Source: Verrucomicrobiota bacterium
GTDB lineage: Bacteria > Verrucomicrobiota > Lentisphaeria > Oligosphaerales > Oligosphaeraceae
Direction of reading: 5' to 3'
Length of the DNA: 6,838 nt
NCBI GenBank assembly: GCA_022709995.1
Contig: JAKLHU010000117.1
Coordinates: 1-6,838 of the forward strand
How positions within the stretch are numbered: the first letter of the stretch is position 1; the number at the start of each line of letters is the position of its first letter. Positions 1 to 5,523 of this stretch are shown here, in pieces. Both the position numbers and the translations under genes were made by a program. The notes beneath the pieces are model-generated. The model worked only from the letters and a program-made list of their open reading frames with translations, ran no database searches and had not been told where the DNA came from.

Positions 1-735
1 AAACTCTGGCTGCTGGGCTTTTACCGTGCCGTCGGCCGGCGCATCTCTTCGGAAGTGATCCGGGCGGCATGCTTTGACAGCTTGAGCGACCTGCTGATCA
101 CGGCCGTTGTCTTGCTGGCTATATTGTTCGCCCCGCATACCGACTTTCCAGTGGACGGCATTGCCGGCGCCCTGGTCGCCCTGATGGTTCTCTATGGCGG
201 CGTGAAGATAATCCGCGACACCATCGACCCGCTGCTGGGAGTCCGCCCGGACAAAAGGCTGGTGGAAGAATTGCGCCATCGCCTGCTCGCCTGCAAGGGT
301 ATTTCCGGAATCCATGACATCATCATTCACGACTACGGTCCCAACCAGCACTTTGCCTCCGCACATGCGGAAGTCAGCAGCGAGGAAGATCTGCTTTCCG
401 TGCACGATATTCTGGAAGCCGCGGAAGTCGAAATCGCCCGAACCATGCCAGTACGCCTGATCTTGCATTGCGATCCCTTTGTCACCGAAGACCCGGAAGT
501 CAAACGATGGCATGACCGCGCCCTCAATACGGTCAAAAGACTTGATTCGAAATTCATCCTCTACGACTTTCATCTGAACGCCGCCGCCGGGGCCCTGAAT
601 ATGCATTTCAATCTGCTGATCCCGAGAAATTATACCTTGAGCGAGGAGCGTATCAACGAACAGCTCACTACCGACCTGCGAAAATTCGACGCCGCCCTGG
701 CGGTGCAGATCGATTTTATCAATCCCTTTGTGTAA
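1..735 (+). CDS. Cation diffusion facilitator (CDF) metal exporter, 3' part
   Basis: The reading frame is open from the first base, so this is the C-terminal 244 residues of a longer protein; GTG 55 is an internal codon and not the start. CDF proteins are inner-membrane antiporters that expel divalent metals in exchange for protons. Visible residues 16-45 match transmembrane helix 5, with the metal-site motif DSLSD (D26 and D30). Residues 51-70 (DGIAGALVALMVLYGG) match helix 6. A cytoplasmic dimerisation domain follows at about 80-165 (GISGIHDIIIHDYGP, then a FASAHAEV strand). About 80 further residues (ILYDFHLN, LNMHFNLLIP, IDFINPF) look like a second, degenerate copy of that domain, as in long CDF proteins. 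Helix 5 carries DxxxD rather than the HxxxD of zinc pumps such as FieF, which by family classification leans towards manganese or iron. The metal is not proven. The gene ends in TAA, with no strong terminator directly after it. Confidence 0.9.
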   Translation, partial: KLWLLGFYRAVGRRISSEVIRAACFDSLSDLLITAVVLLAILFAPHTDFPVDGIAGALVALMVLYGGVKIIRDTIDPLLGVRPDKRLVEELRHRLLACKGISGIHDIIIHDYGPNQHFASAHAEVSSEEDLLSVHDILEAAEVEIARTMPVRLILHCDPFVTEDPEVKRWHDRALNTVKRLDSKFILYDFHLNAAAGALNMHFNLLIPRNYTLSEERINEQLTTDLRKFDAALAVQIDFINPFV

Positions 736-820
736 CTCCAGGAGCGAAACCGGCTAAAAATCATAGGTGTCCCTCTCCCGGTAAAGCGGGTCTCCAGACT
801 AGACGCCTTTTCCTGGGTGA

Positions 821-864
821 CCGTGCCGGCCGGGGAAAAGTCCCCAGGAGGAACTGGCCGACGG
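821..864 (+). repeat. Nested imperfect stem-loop
   Basis: GGGGA (832-836) pairs with TCCCC (841-845) around an AAAG loop. Directly outside it GGCC (828-831) pairs with GGCC (856-859), and outside that CCGT (821-824) pairs with ACGG (861-864). There is a 3-base bulge on the left arm, and on the right arm a 10-base bulge plus a single unpaired G. An alternative pairing, CCTGGG (812-817) with CCCAGG (843-848), would exclude the inner hairpin, so two exclusive folds are possible. No T-tract follows, so it is not a standard terminator. Confidence 0.45.
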
Positions 865-995
865 CCCGCCCTCCTCGACTACCGTCTTGCGGTCATTTGA
901 CCCGTCCAATCCACCAAATCACGGCGGCAAGGTCTATCCCATCGTTGCGCTGCCAGGATCTGCCTGCCTCAAGACCACGACCCCGACCGGCGCAG

Positions 996-1014
996 CCGGG
1001 ACGGGGAGTCCCGG
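996..1014 (+). repeat. Perfect 7-bp G+C-rich stem-loop upstream of ykvA-like gene
   Basis: CCGGGAC (996-1002) pairs exactly with GTCCCGG (1008-1014) around the loop GGGGA. It lies 62 bases before the ATG of the YkvA-like gene. It has no trailing T-tract, so a rho-independent terminator is unlikely. A structured leader, an RNA-stability element or chance in GC-rich DNA remain possible. Confidence 0.4.
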
Positions 1015-1076
1015 AACCAGGACAATCACGGAAACGATCCACATCCGCCGCGGTGGCGGTCAGAATTGGAAGAGCT

Positions 1077-1451
1077 ATGCTTGTTCATCTGAAGAGATGG
1101 GCCCAATCGATGAAACGGGATGTCTTGGCCCTTTACTTGGCGGGGCGTGATCCGCGGGTTCCCTGGTACGTCAAGCTGCTGGCGGCGGCGACGGCGGCGT
1201 ATGCGTTCAGTCCCATAGACTTGATTCCAGATTTCATCCCCGTCTTCGGCTATCTGGACGATATCATCATACTGCCGACGGCAATCTGGCTGACGGTGCA
1301 GCTGATACCAGCAGCGCTTCTCGCGGAGTTGCGGAGCGAGGCCTGTCACCGATTGGCGCAACGCCCCCACAATGCTTTTGTCGCTGGCGTCATCGTCGCC
1401 ATTTGGCTGGTCGACGCCGGGATGACCGGCTGGCTGCTGTGGCGTCGTTGA
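1077..1451 (+). CDS. YkvA/DUF1232 family small membrane protein
   Basis: This is a 124-residue protein. Its core at residues 41-66 (YAFSPIDLIPDFIPVFGYLD, followed by DIIILP) is the hallmark of the YkvA/DUF1232 family. It sits between one hydrophobic segment at about 31-50 and a second at about 62-84, with a third at about 101-122 (VAGVIVAIW, then TGWLLW). The start is short, basic and amphipathic (HLKRWAQSMKRD), placing the N-terminus on the cytoplasmic side. The molecular role of the family is unknown. I chose ATG 1077 because GGAAGAG stands just before it (1068-1074) and because family homology begins right after it; upstream in-frame codons give low-complexity sequence. The gene may share a transcript with the CDF gene, but 341 bases separate them. 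Confidence 0.85.
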   Translation: MLVHLKRWAQSMKRDVLALYLAGRDPRVPWYVKLLAAATAAYAFSPIDLIPDFIPVFGYLDDIIILPTAIWLTVQLIPAALLAELRSEACHRLAQRPHNAFVAGVIVAIWLVDAGMTGWLLWRR

Positions 1452-1454
1452 CCA
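1408..1454 (+). repeat. Inverted repeat spanning the 3' end of the ykvA-like gene
   Basis: TGGTCGACGCC (1408-1418) pairs with GGCGTCG (1441-1447) and, after a 3-base TTG bulge, ACCA (1451-1454). That gives eleven base pairs around a 22-base loop and includes the stop codon. It could act as a 3'-end stabiliser or a weak terminator, but no T-tract follows, and it may only reflect coding constraint. Confidence 0.35.
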
Positions 1455-1737
1455 CGGCAAGGGCCGGCCGGCCAATATCAGGACATCTTCCTGCGTTTGG
1501 GTAGTCGGTTTCGCCGGACGCCCGGGCAGATTACAATTTTCTTTGGCGACACCGACGATCGCCGTTGCCCAAAGGCGCGTTCTGTCCACCCTGGGGAATG
1601 CGGGGCTTGGCGGCGCCGGCGCGGATGGGGTTGACGGAACTTGCTGCGAGGGCCAAGGGGCTGGGGCTGGCTCCATGGTCAGCATCGCCGGCTCGACGTT
1701 CGATGCTATCCCAAGCAAGACAGGAGGATGAGCGCAG
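1452..1737. other. Non-coding stretch upstream of the two-component operon
   Basis: I see no real gene in these 286 bases. A 62-codon frame at 1543-1731 encodes Gly/Ala-rich sequence with no recognisable domain and no ribosome site. Visible elements are the 12-base self-complementary GGCCGGCCGGCC at 1462-1473 and a TACAAT hexamer at 1532-1537 that could be a -10 box, although no good -35 lies 16-18 bases upstream (the best is TTTCGC at 1509-1514). AGGAGG at 1722-1727 is the ribosome site for the response regulator. The operon promoter most likely lies here but cannot be placed firmly. Confidence 0.5.
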
Positions 1738-2406
1738 ATGAAAGTACTTTTGATCGAAGACAACAGCCAGTGCGCTGATTTCATTATCCAGGGATTGCAG
1801 CAGTCGGGCTTTCAGGTGCTCCACAGTCCGGATGGCTTGGATGGCCTGTTCAAAGCCCGCACGGAGACGTTTGATATCGCGGTGATCGACATCATGCTGC
1901 CGAAACTTGACGGACTTGCGGTCATTGAAGAAATCCGGCGGGCCAAAATCAAGGCTCCCATCATCGTGCTTAGCGCCCGGGATTCAGTGGAAAGCAAAGT
2001 CAAAGGGCTGGAAACCGGCGCGGATGACTATCTGGCCAAGCCGTTTTCCTTCTCCGAACTGCAGGCGCGGATCTATGCTCTGCTGCGACGGGCGGGCGGT
2101 GAGAACGAGCTGTCCGTGCTGCGCCTGGAAGATCTGGAGCTTGACCTTTTCGGACACCGCGTCGCCCGGGGAGGGAAAAAGCTTGATTTGACCGCATTGG
2201 AATTCAAATTGCTGGAATATCTGCTGCGGAACAAGGGAAGGGTTGTCACCAAGACCACCATTCTGGAACATGTCTGGGAATACGGTTTTGACCCGCAGAC
2301 CAATGTGGTCGAGGCGCAGGTCTGCCGTCTGCGGGAAAAGCTGGACAAGAATTTTGCACGCAAGTTGCTCAAGACAGTGCGGGGATTCGGTTATGTTCTG
2401 GAATAA
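1738..2406 (+). CDS. OmpR/PhoB-family response regulator (CusR/CopR/QseB-like)
   Basis: This 222-residue cytoplasmic transcription factor is the partner of the downstream kinase. The receiver domain (about 1-115) has the acidic pair E7/D8, the phospho-acceptor D51 in AVIDIMLPKLDG, the switch Ser at 79 (VLSAR) and K101 in LAKPFSFSEL. A winged-helix DNA-binding domain follows (about 130-220). It includes the LDLTALEFKLLEYLLRNKGR segment, the VVEAQVCRLREKLD recognition helix region and the terminal TVRGFGYVLE hairpin. Length and layout are complete for the family. ATG 1738 is preceded by a perfect AGGAGG at 1722-1727 with a 10-base spacer, slightly long but acceptable. Its last codons overlap the kinase start by 14 bases, which implies coupled translation. 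Its target genes are unknown; the facing PepSY/PAP2 genes are natural candidates by position only. Confidence 0.95.
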   Translation: MKVLLIEDNSQCADFIIQGLQQSGFQVLHSPDGLDGLFKARTETFDIAVIDIMLPKLDGLAVIEEIRRAKIKAPIIVLSARDSVESKVKGLETGADDYLAKPFSFSELQARIYALLRRAGGENELSVLRLEDLELDLFGHRVARGGKKLDLTALEFKLLEYLLRNKGRVVTKTTILEHVWEYGFDPQTNVVEAQVCRLREKLDKNFARKLLKTVRGFGYVLE

Positions 2407-4081
2407 GTTGGCACCCTTGTTCGATACGGTCCGGGCGAAGGTGTGCGGCATCAATGTCGCCCTGATCCTGGTGGCGTTCCTGCTCAGCTTCGCTGGGATC
2501 TATTTCTTCCAGCGCGATTATCTGCTGGGGGAAATGGAGGAGAAAATCACGATTTTCAGCAATGAGTTCGAATACGAATATCTGACCGGTGACGAAGAGA
2601 TACCAGGGGCGGTGGTCATTCAGACGCAAGCGGTTGCCATCCCCGATTTCGCGGCCGTCGCCATCCAACGGCACCGCCCGGGAGTGACCGTTGTGTTCGC
2701 CTGCCTGAGCATGAGTCAAACGGGTGAAAATGCCATCACGGCCATTGCCGAGGCCGGTGGATTGCTTTTCGAGTACATGGTCACTCCCAGCCGCATCGAG
2801 GAACGTGAGCTGACGGCGAGTTTGCCGGCCCGGATCGCCAGCATGAATGAAGAATTCAATGAGGAGTCCTACGGCGAAGACGACCAGCAGGTGTTTTTCC
2901 TGTTGCTGTCTGCCGACGGGCGGATGCTCGCCCATTCCCGGCAAAATCCCGACGAACTGCGCTTTCTGGCCAAGCCGGTTCATCCCCAGGCCGGCAAAAC
3001 CTGGCTGACCCGTCATCGTCACGGGGAGCATACGGTCATGGCGCTCTACAAGCGTCTCTACGACGGCAACCTCCTGGTGATCGCCGGCAATCTGGCGGAA
3101 GCGGAACGCAATCTGGCCTACCTGGCGAGCATCTTAGGCATCGTCATGGCTTTCATGCTGGTGGTCAGCCTTGCCGGCAGCTGGTTGCTGGCCGCCATGT
3201 TTTTGAAAGGGCTCAGCCGGGTCAAAAATACCGCGGCGCGCATTGCGGACGGCGACTTCGGGCAAAGGGTGGGAATGGGGCGCGAAGGCCGGGAAATCAA
3301 CGATCTGGCAGTCGTCTTCAATGACATGGTCGACCAAACCGAAAAGCTTTTGCGTGAGCTCAAAACCGTTTCCGACGACATTGCGCATGACCTTCGGACG
3401 CCTTTGACAGCCTTGCGGGGGAGAGCCGAACTCGCTTTGACCAGTGGCGATGGCGCCAATCTTCCCATCCAAGTGCTGGAGGGCTGCGACCACCTCCTGG
3501 GCATCATCAACACCACGTTGATGATCTCCCAGACCGAGGCGGGCCTTTTTCCCGCCAGCCGGGAAGGTCTAGACCTGCTGGAAGTGGCGCAGCAAACAGT
3601 CGATATTTTTCTGCCCACGGCGGAGGCGCAGGGCATCACCCTGAAATTCACTCCCGCCCCCAAAGTGAGTCTTCTGCCGGCCAACAGGACGGCCATGCAA
3701 AGGATGCTCGGCAATCTAGTGGACAACGCCATCAAGTTCACCCCGCCCGGAGGCCGGGTGGAAATCCGCATCACGGAAGAGGCCGGAAAGCTGTCTCTGC
3801 TGGTGTCCGACACCGGAAGCGGCATTCAACCACAGGACAGGGAAAAGATTTTCAAACGTTTTTATCGCGGTGACGGCAGCCGCTCGACCCCCGGCAGCGG
3901 CCTTGGCCTGAGTCTGGTCAGGGCCATCGTCATCGCCTGCGGCGGCACCATCGAGGTGGAGAGCGCCCCGGGGGCCGGAACCACTTTCCGAGTGGCCTTC
4001 CCCATCACATCGCCGGCAACCGGACAAACACCGGCCCACAACGCCAAGCCGGCGACGCCGGGAACGCAGCGCGTTTTCTAA
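2393..4081 (+). CDS. HAMP-containing sensor histidine kinase
   Basis: This 562-residue inner-membrane kinase should phosphorylate the adjacent regulator. Helix 1 is at about 20-39 (VALILVAFLLSFAGIYFF). A periplasmic sensor region of roughly 200 residues follows, then helix 2 at about 244-270. HAMP is at about 271-322. The HisKA box is IAHDLRTPLTALRGR, with H332 as phospho-acceptor. The ATPase domain has the N-box NLVDNAIKFTPPGG (N445), G1 DTGSGI (473-478), the F-box FKRFYRG and G2 GSGLGLSL (501-508). The sensor region holds an acidic run (151-164, with NEEF, NEES and GEDD) and an HxHxxH cluster (H208, H210, H213). Both could bind cations, but no ligand is established. ATG 2393 was chosen because GGGGA stands 7 bases upstream and helix 1 follows. 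The frame stays open further 5', but that part only shadows the regulator. The C-terminal 20 residues are Pro/Ala/Thr-rich. Confidence 0.95.
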   Translation: MFWNKLAPLFDTVRAKVCGINVALILVAFLLSFAGIYFFQRDYLLGEMEEKITIFSNEFEYEYLTGDEEIPGAVVIQTQAVAIPDFAAVAIQRHRPGVTVVFACLSMSQTGENAITAIAEAGGLLFEYMVTPSRIEERELTASLPARIASMNEEFNEESYGEDDQQVFFLLLSADGRMLAHSRQNPDELRFLAKPVHPQAGKTWLTRHRHGEHTVMALYKRLYDGNLLVIAGNLAEAERNLAYLASILGIVMAFMLVVSLAGSWLLAAMFLKGLSRVKNTAARIADGDFGQRVGMGREGREINDLAVVFNDMVDQTEKLLRELKTVSDDIAHDLRTPLTALRGRAELALTSGDGANLPIQVLEGCDHLLGIINTTLMISQTEAGLFPASREGLDLLEVAQQTVDIFLPTAEAQGITLKFTPAPKVSLLPANRTAMQRMLGNLVDNAIKFTPPGGRVEIRITEEAGKLSLLVSDTGSGIQPQDREKIFKRFYRGDGSRSTPGSGLGLSLVRAIVIACGGTIEVESAPGAGTTFRVAFPITSPATGQTPAHNAKPATPGTQRVF

Positions 4082-4087
4082 GCGCTT
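4063..4087. terminator. Weak possible terminator at the convergent gene ends
   Basis: At the kinase 3' end AACGC (4063-4067) pairs with GCGTT (4071-4075), and a short T-rich run follows. An alternative 5-bp stem pairs AGCGC (4068-4072) with GCGCT (4082-4086). Both stems are short and the T-tract is poor. Only 24 bases separate the opposed stop codons, so any terminator must sit in or near these gene ends. I could not find a stronger one. Confidence 0.25.
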
Positions 4088-4105
4088 TCAAGCACTCCGA
4101 CATTA

Positions 4106-4939
4106 TCAGCGGTTGCTGTCCAGACGGAAGGAGACGGCCAGCAGCCCTGCCACCAGCCAAGCCAGCAACAGGGTGACGATGGTGTGTGACAGATAATGGT
4201 TGCCGGCCAGCATTTGATACGTTCCCATCAGAGAGCCGGCGGCCAGGGCAACCATCAGGCCACGCCGCCGTCCCGACCGGCTCAAGGGGGCATATGCCAG
4301 GCCGAACAAAGCATAGCCCCCGGAGGCGTGCCCGGCCGGCCAGCCCCGGTAGCGTTTTTCCCCGGCATGACGCGGTATTGACTGCCAGACGGTCCGATAG
4401 GGAATGCCGCCGCCGTCGTAGCGGTCAATCTTGCGTGGATAGGCCACGCCAGTATGCGCTTTGAGAATGGCCACCAAGGAAGGAATCAGGGCCAGGCAAA
4501 GCAAAACATAAACGAGGCGTGGCCGGTTCCAAGGGCAGGTAAACCGGCCCCATCGCTGGCGGATGGTCAGCAGAAGCAGCGAACCGGCAAAAATTCCCAG
4601 CAGGAACTTAGGGATCACATAGAAAGTCAGGCCGGAGGCGCTGTGCTTGTCAAATGCTATCAGCCACTGCCGGGAGTCCAAGTCATAAAAACAGTCCTGC
4701 ACCCACAAATCAAAGGGGATCCATTCCCCCGCCGCTACAACCAGCAGCAGGAGTCCGAGGGGTAGGACGGCGCGGTAGAATAACCCGCCATGCCGTTGTG
4801 TCCGTCGAGGCACTGTCTTGCTTTCTGCCTGGTCAGCCGCAACGGATGACGTCGCCGGCGCTGGCATGCCGCAACCTTCACGTTTTTCGGGCGCCGGATT
4901 AATCATCGTCGTCATCGTCGTCGTCGTCATCGTCGTCAT
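4106..4939 (-). CDS. PAP2-family membrane phosphatase
   Basis: From ATG 4939 this is a 277-residue polytopic protein of the PAP2/phosphatidic acid phosphatase superfamily. These enzymes remove phosphate from membrane lipids or lipid pyrophosphates at the membrane face, through a phospho-histidine. Hydrophobic segments lie at about 57-74, 106-126, 142-160, 228-246 and 251-271. Motif 1 is the degenerate KAHTGVAYPRKIDRYDGG (K160). Motif 2 is PAGHASGG with H204. Motif 3 is AGNHYLSHTI with H248; the usual Asp four residues on is His (H252), and the expected phosphate-binding Arg before it appears as Gln (Q242). The PAGHASGG and HYLSH forms resemble one PAP2 subgroup rather than LpxE or PgpB proper, so the substrate is open. 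The start is uncertain: in-frame ATGs at 4939, 4930, 4915 and 4906 all lie inside the poly-Asp codons of the upstream gene. The first 50 or so residues are polar and poorly conserved in look. Confidence 0.85.
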   Translation of the reverse strand: MTTMTTTTMTTMINPAPEKREGCGMPAPATSSVAADQAESKTVPRRTQRHGGLFYRAVLPLGLLLLVVAAGEWIPFDLWVQDCFYDLDSRQWLIAFDKHSASGLTFYVIPKFLLGIFAGSLLLLTIRQRWGRFTCPWNRPRLVYVLLCLALIPSLVAILKAHTGVAYPRKIDRYDGGGIPYRTVWQSIPRHAGEKRYRGWPAGHASGGYALFGLAYAPLSRSGRRRGLMVALAAGSLMGTYQMLAGNHYLSHTIVTLLLAWLVAGLLAVSFRLDSNR

Positions 4940-5468
4940 CGGCTCCCTGGGCTTTGGGGATGAATCGGTCTGCATCCTGCTCAAACAGGACGGATCGCCT
5001 TGCCCCGTTGCCATCGCGGGTTTTGAGATCGTAGAACAGGATTGGTTTGGAGAGTTGTCGAAAAGCCCCCAGACATGGGGCACACAGGATTTCGTGTTTT
5101 TCGATCGTCGCCACCTTGTGGCCGTTTGCTGTCAGCTTGGACATTTCAGCCTTGAGCGCCGCCGGAACAGCGTCCACTGCAACTTTTTCTTCGGTTTCGA
5201 TGATGTTGCCATCGTCTGTGATTTCGGCTTCAATGACGCGGCCGGGCAAGGATATGGTCACGTCAAAGACGCGGATGTTCCGTTCACGTTCCACTTCCAC
5301 GTCCCGGATGGTGCATTCAGGATATTTGGCGTTGATCACTGCCAGGGCGCCATCGGGCAGTTTGACGGCCGCCTTTTCCGCCTGGATGGTGAACATGGCC
5401 GTCAGTGCCAGGATGATCGCGGCCGCAATCCGTGTTTGTCGCCACTGGTGATGCATGTGCGTTCTCAT
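4899..5468 (-). CDS. Secreted PepSY-like protein with a C-terminal Asp13 tail
   Basis: This 189-residue protein is probably periplasmic. It opens with a Sec signal peptide: basic residues (HHQWRQTR), the hydrophobic core IAAAIILALTAMFTI, and likely cleavage after QA at about residue 30. The mature part looks like a tandem PepSY-like fold. The first copy is at about 37-92 (LPDGALAVINAKYPECTIRD, a beta strand VFDVTISLPG, then VIEAEITDDGNIIETEE). A more divergent second copy is at about 97-170 (VPAALKAEMSKL through KPILFYDLKT). A CAPC pair (C129, C132) sits in the second half. Residues 177-189 are thirteen consecutive aspartates, which could bind Ca2+, Mg2+ or other cations. ATG 5468 was chosen because AAGGA (5475-5479) lies 6 bases upstream and the signal peptide follows at once; the frame is open further upstream but there shadows the metallophosphatase. 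It follows that gene by 55 bases. Confidence 0.8.
   Translation of the reverse strand: MRTHMHHQWRQTRIAAAIILALTAMFTIQAEKAAVKLPDGALAVINAKYPECTIRDVEVERERNIRVFDVTISLPGRVIEAEITDDGNIIETEEKVAVDAVPAALKAEMSKLTANGHKVATIEKHEILCAPCLGAFRQLSKPILFYDLKTRDGNGARRSVLFEQDADRFIPKAQGADDDDDDDDDDDDD
4902..4940 (-). repeat. (GAY)13 poly-aspartate codon tract carrying nested ATG starts
   Basis: Thirteen GAC or GAT codons run directly into the stop codon of the PepSY-like gene. Wherever GAT is followed by a G or by the next GAT, the other frame reads ATG, so the tract supplies four in-frame ATG codons (4939, 4930, 4915, 4906) for the overlapping PAP2 gene, alternating with ACG. As a trinucleotide microsatellite it could change length by slippage without shifting either frame. 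Confidence 0.9.
4943..4948 (-). promoter_or_regulatory. Candidate ribosome site for the PAP2 gene
   Basis: On the minus strand AGGGAG lies inside the end of the PepSY-like gene, 3 bases before ATG 4939 and 12 bases before ATG 4930. Neither spacing is ideal, so it does not settle the start. The most downstream ATG, at 4906, has no purine-rich site of its own because the preceding bases are the GAC/GAT repeat. Re-initiation by ribosomes ending at the PepSY stop (4899-4901), which overlaps that ATG frame by 8 bases, is a plausible alternative. Confidence 0.4.
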
Positions 5469-5523
5469 GATTTTTCCTTTTTTACGGTGGGGGATGGATT
5501 GCATCAACTCCGCCTGCATGGAT

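Larger units (their letters stand above)
736..1076. other. Hairpin-rich non-coding stretch between the CDF gene and the ykvA-like gene
   Basis: No convincing protein gene is visible here. The frame of the downstream gene stays open back to about 897, but the predicted extension is Pro/Arg/Ser-rich and starts at a TTG without a good ribosome site. Several inverted repeats are present: a nested imperfect stem at 821-864, a possible competing pairing AGGAGG (846-851) with CCTCCT (870-875), a perfect 7-bp stem at 996-1014, and CCGCC/GGCGG at 1045-1059 just before the next gene. The stretch may hold a leader, an attenuator or a small RNA. I could not match it to any riboswitch family I know. Confidence 0.5.

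Noticed and set aside
872..900. Minus-strand ATGACCGCAAGACGGTAGTC, vaguely like the 3' end of a cobalamin riboswitch
   Set aside because: The conserved upstream boxes of that riboswitch are absent and there is no suitably placed minus-strand gene.
897..1076. N-terminal extension of the YkvA-like protein from a TTG at 897
   Set aside because: The added 60 residues are Pro/Arg/Ser-rich without family resemblance, the TTG lacks a good ribosome site, and ATG 1077 has a purine-rich site directly upstream of the conserved part.
1543..1731. 62-codon plus-strand frame in the regulator upstream region
   Set aside because: Gly/Ala-rich with no domain, no ribosome site, and typical of a chance open frame in GC-rich DNA.
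1728..1778. Short frame from ATG 1728 overlapping the response regulator start
   Set aside because: It abuts the AGGAGG with no spacer and stops after 16 codons. ATG 1738 gives the complete receiver domain.
1026..1784. 252-codon minus-strand frame across the YkvA-like gene and the following gap
   Set aside because: It is antisense to a recognisable gene, its product is Pro/Ala/Arg-rich low-complexity sequence with no domain, and it runs into the regulator gene.
2369..3031. 220-codon minus-strand frame opposite the kinase sensor domain
   Set aside because: Antisense shadow of a well-supported kinase gene; no recognisable motif.
3118..3825. 235-codon minus-strand frame opposite the HAMP/HisKA/ATPase region
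   Set aside because: Ser/Arg/Pro-rich shadow of conserved kinase codons.
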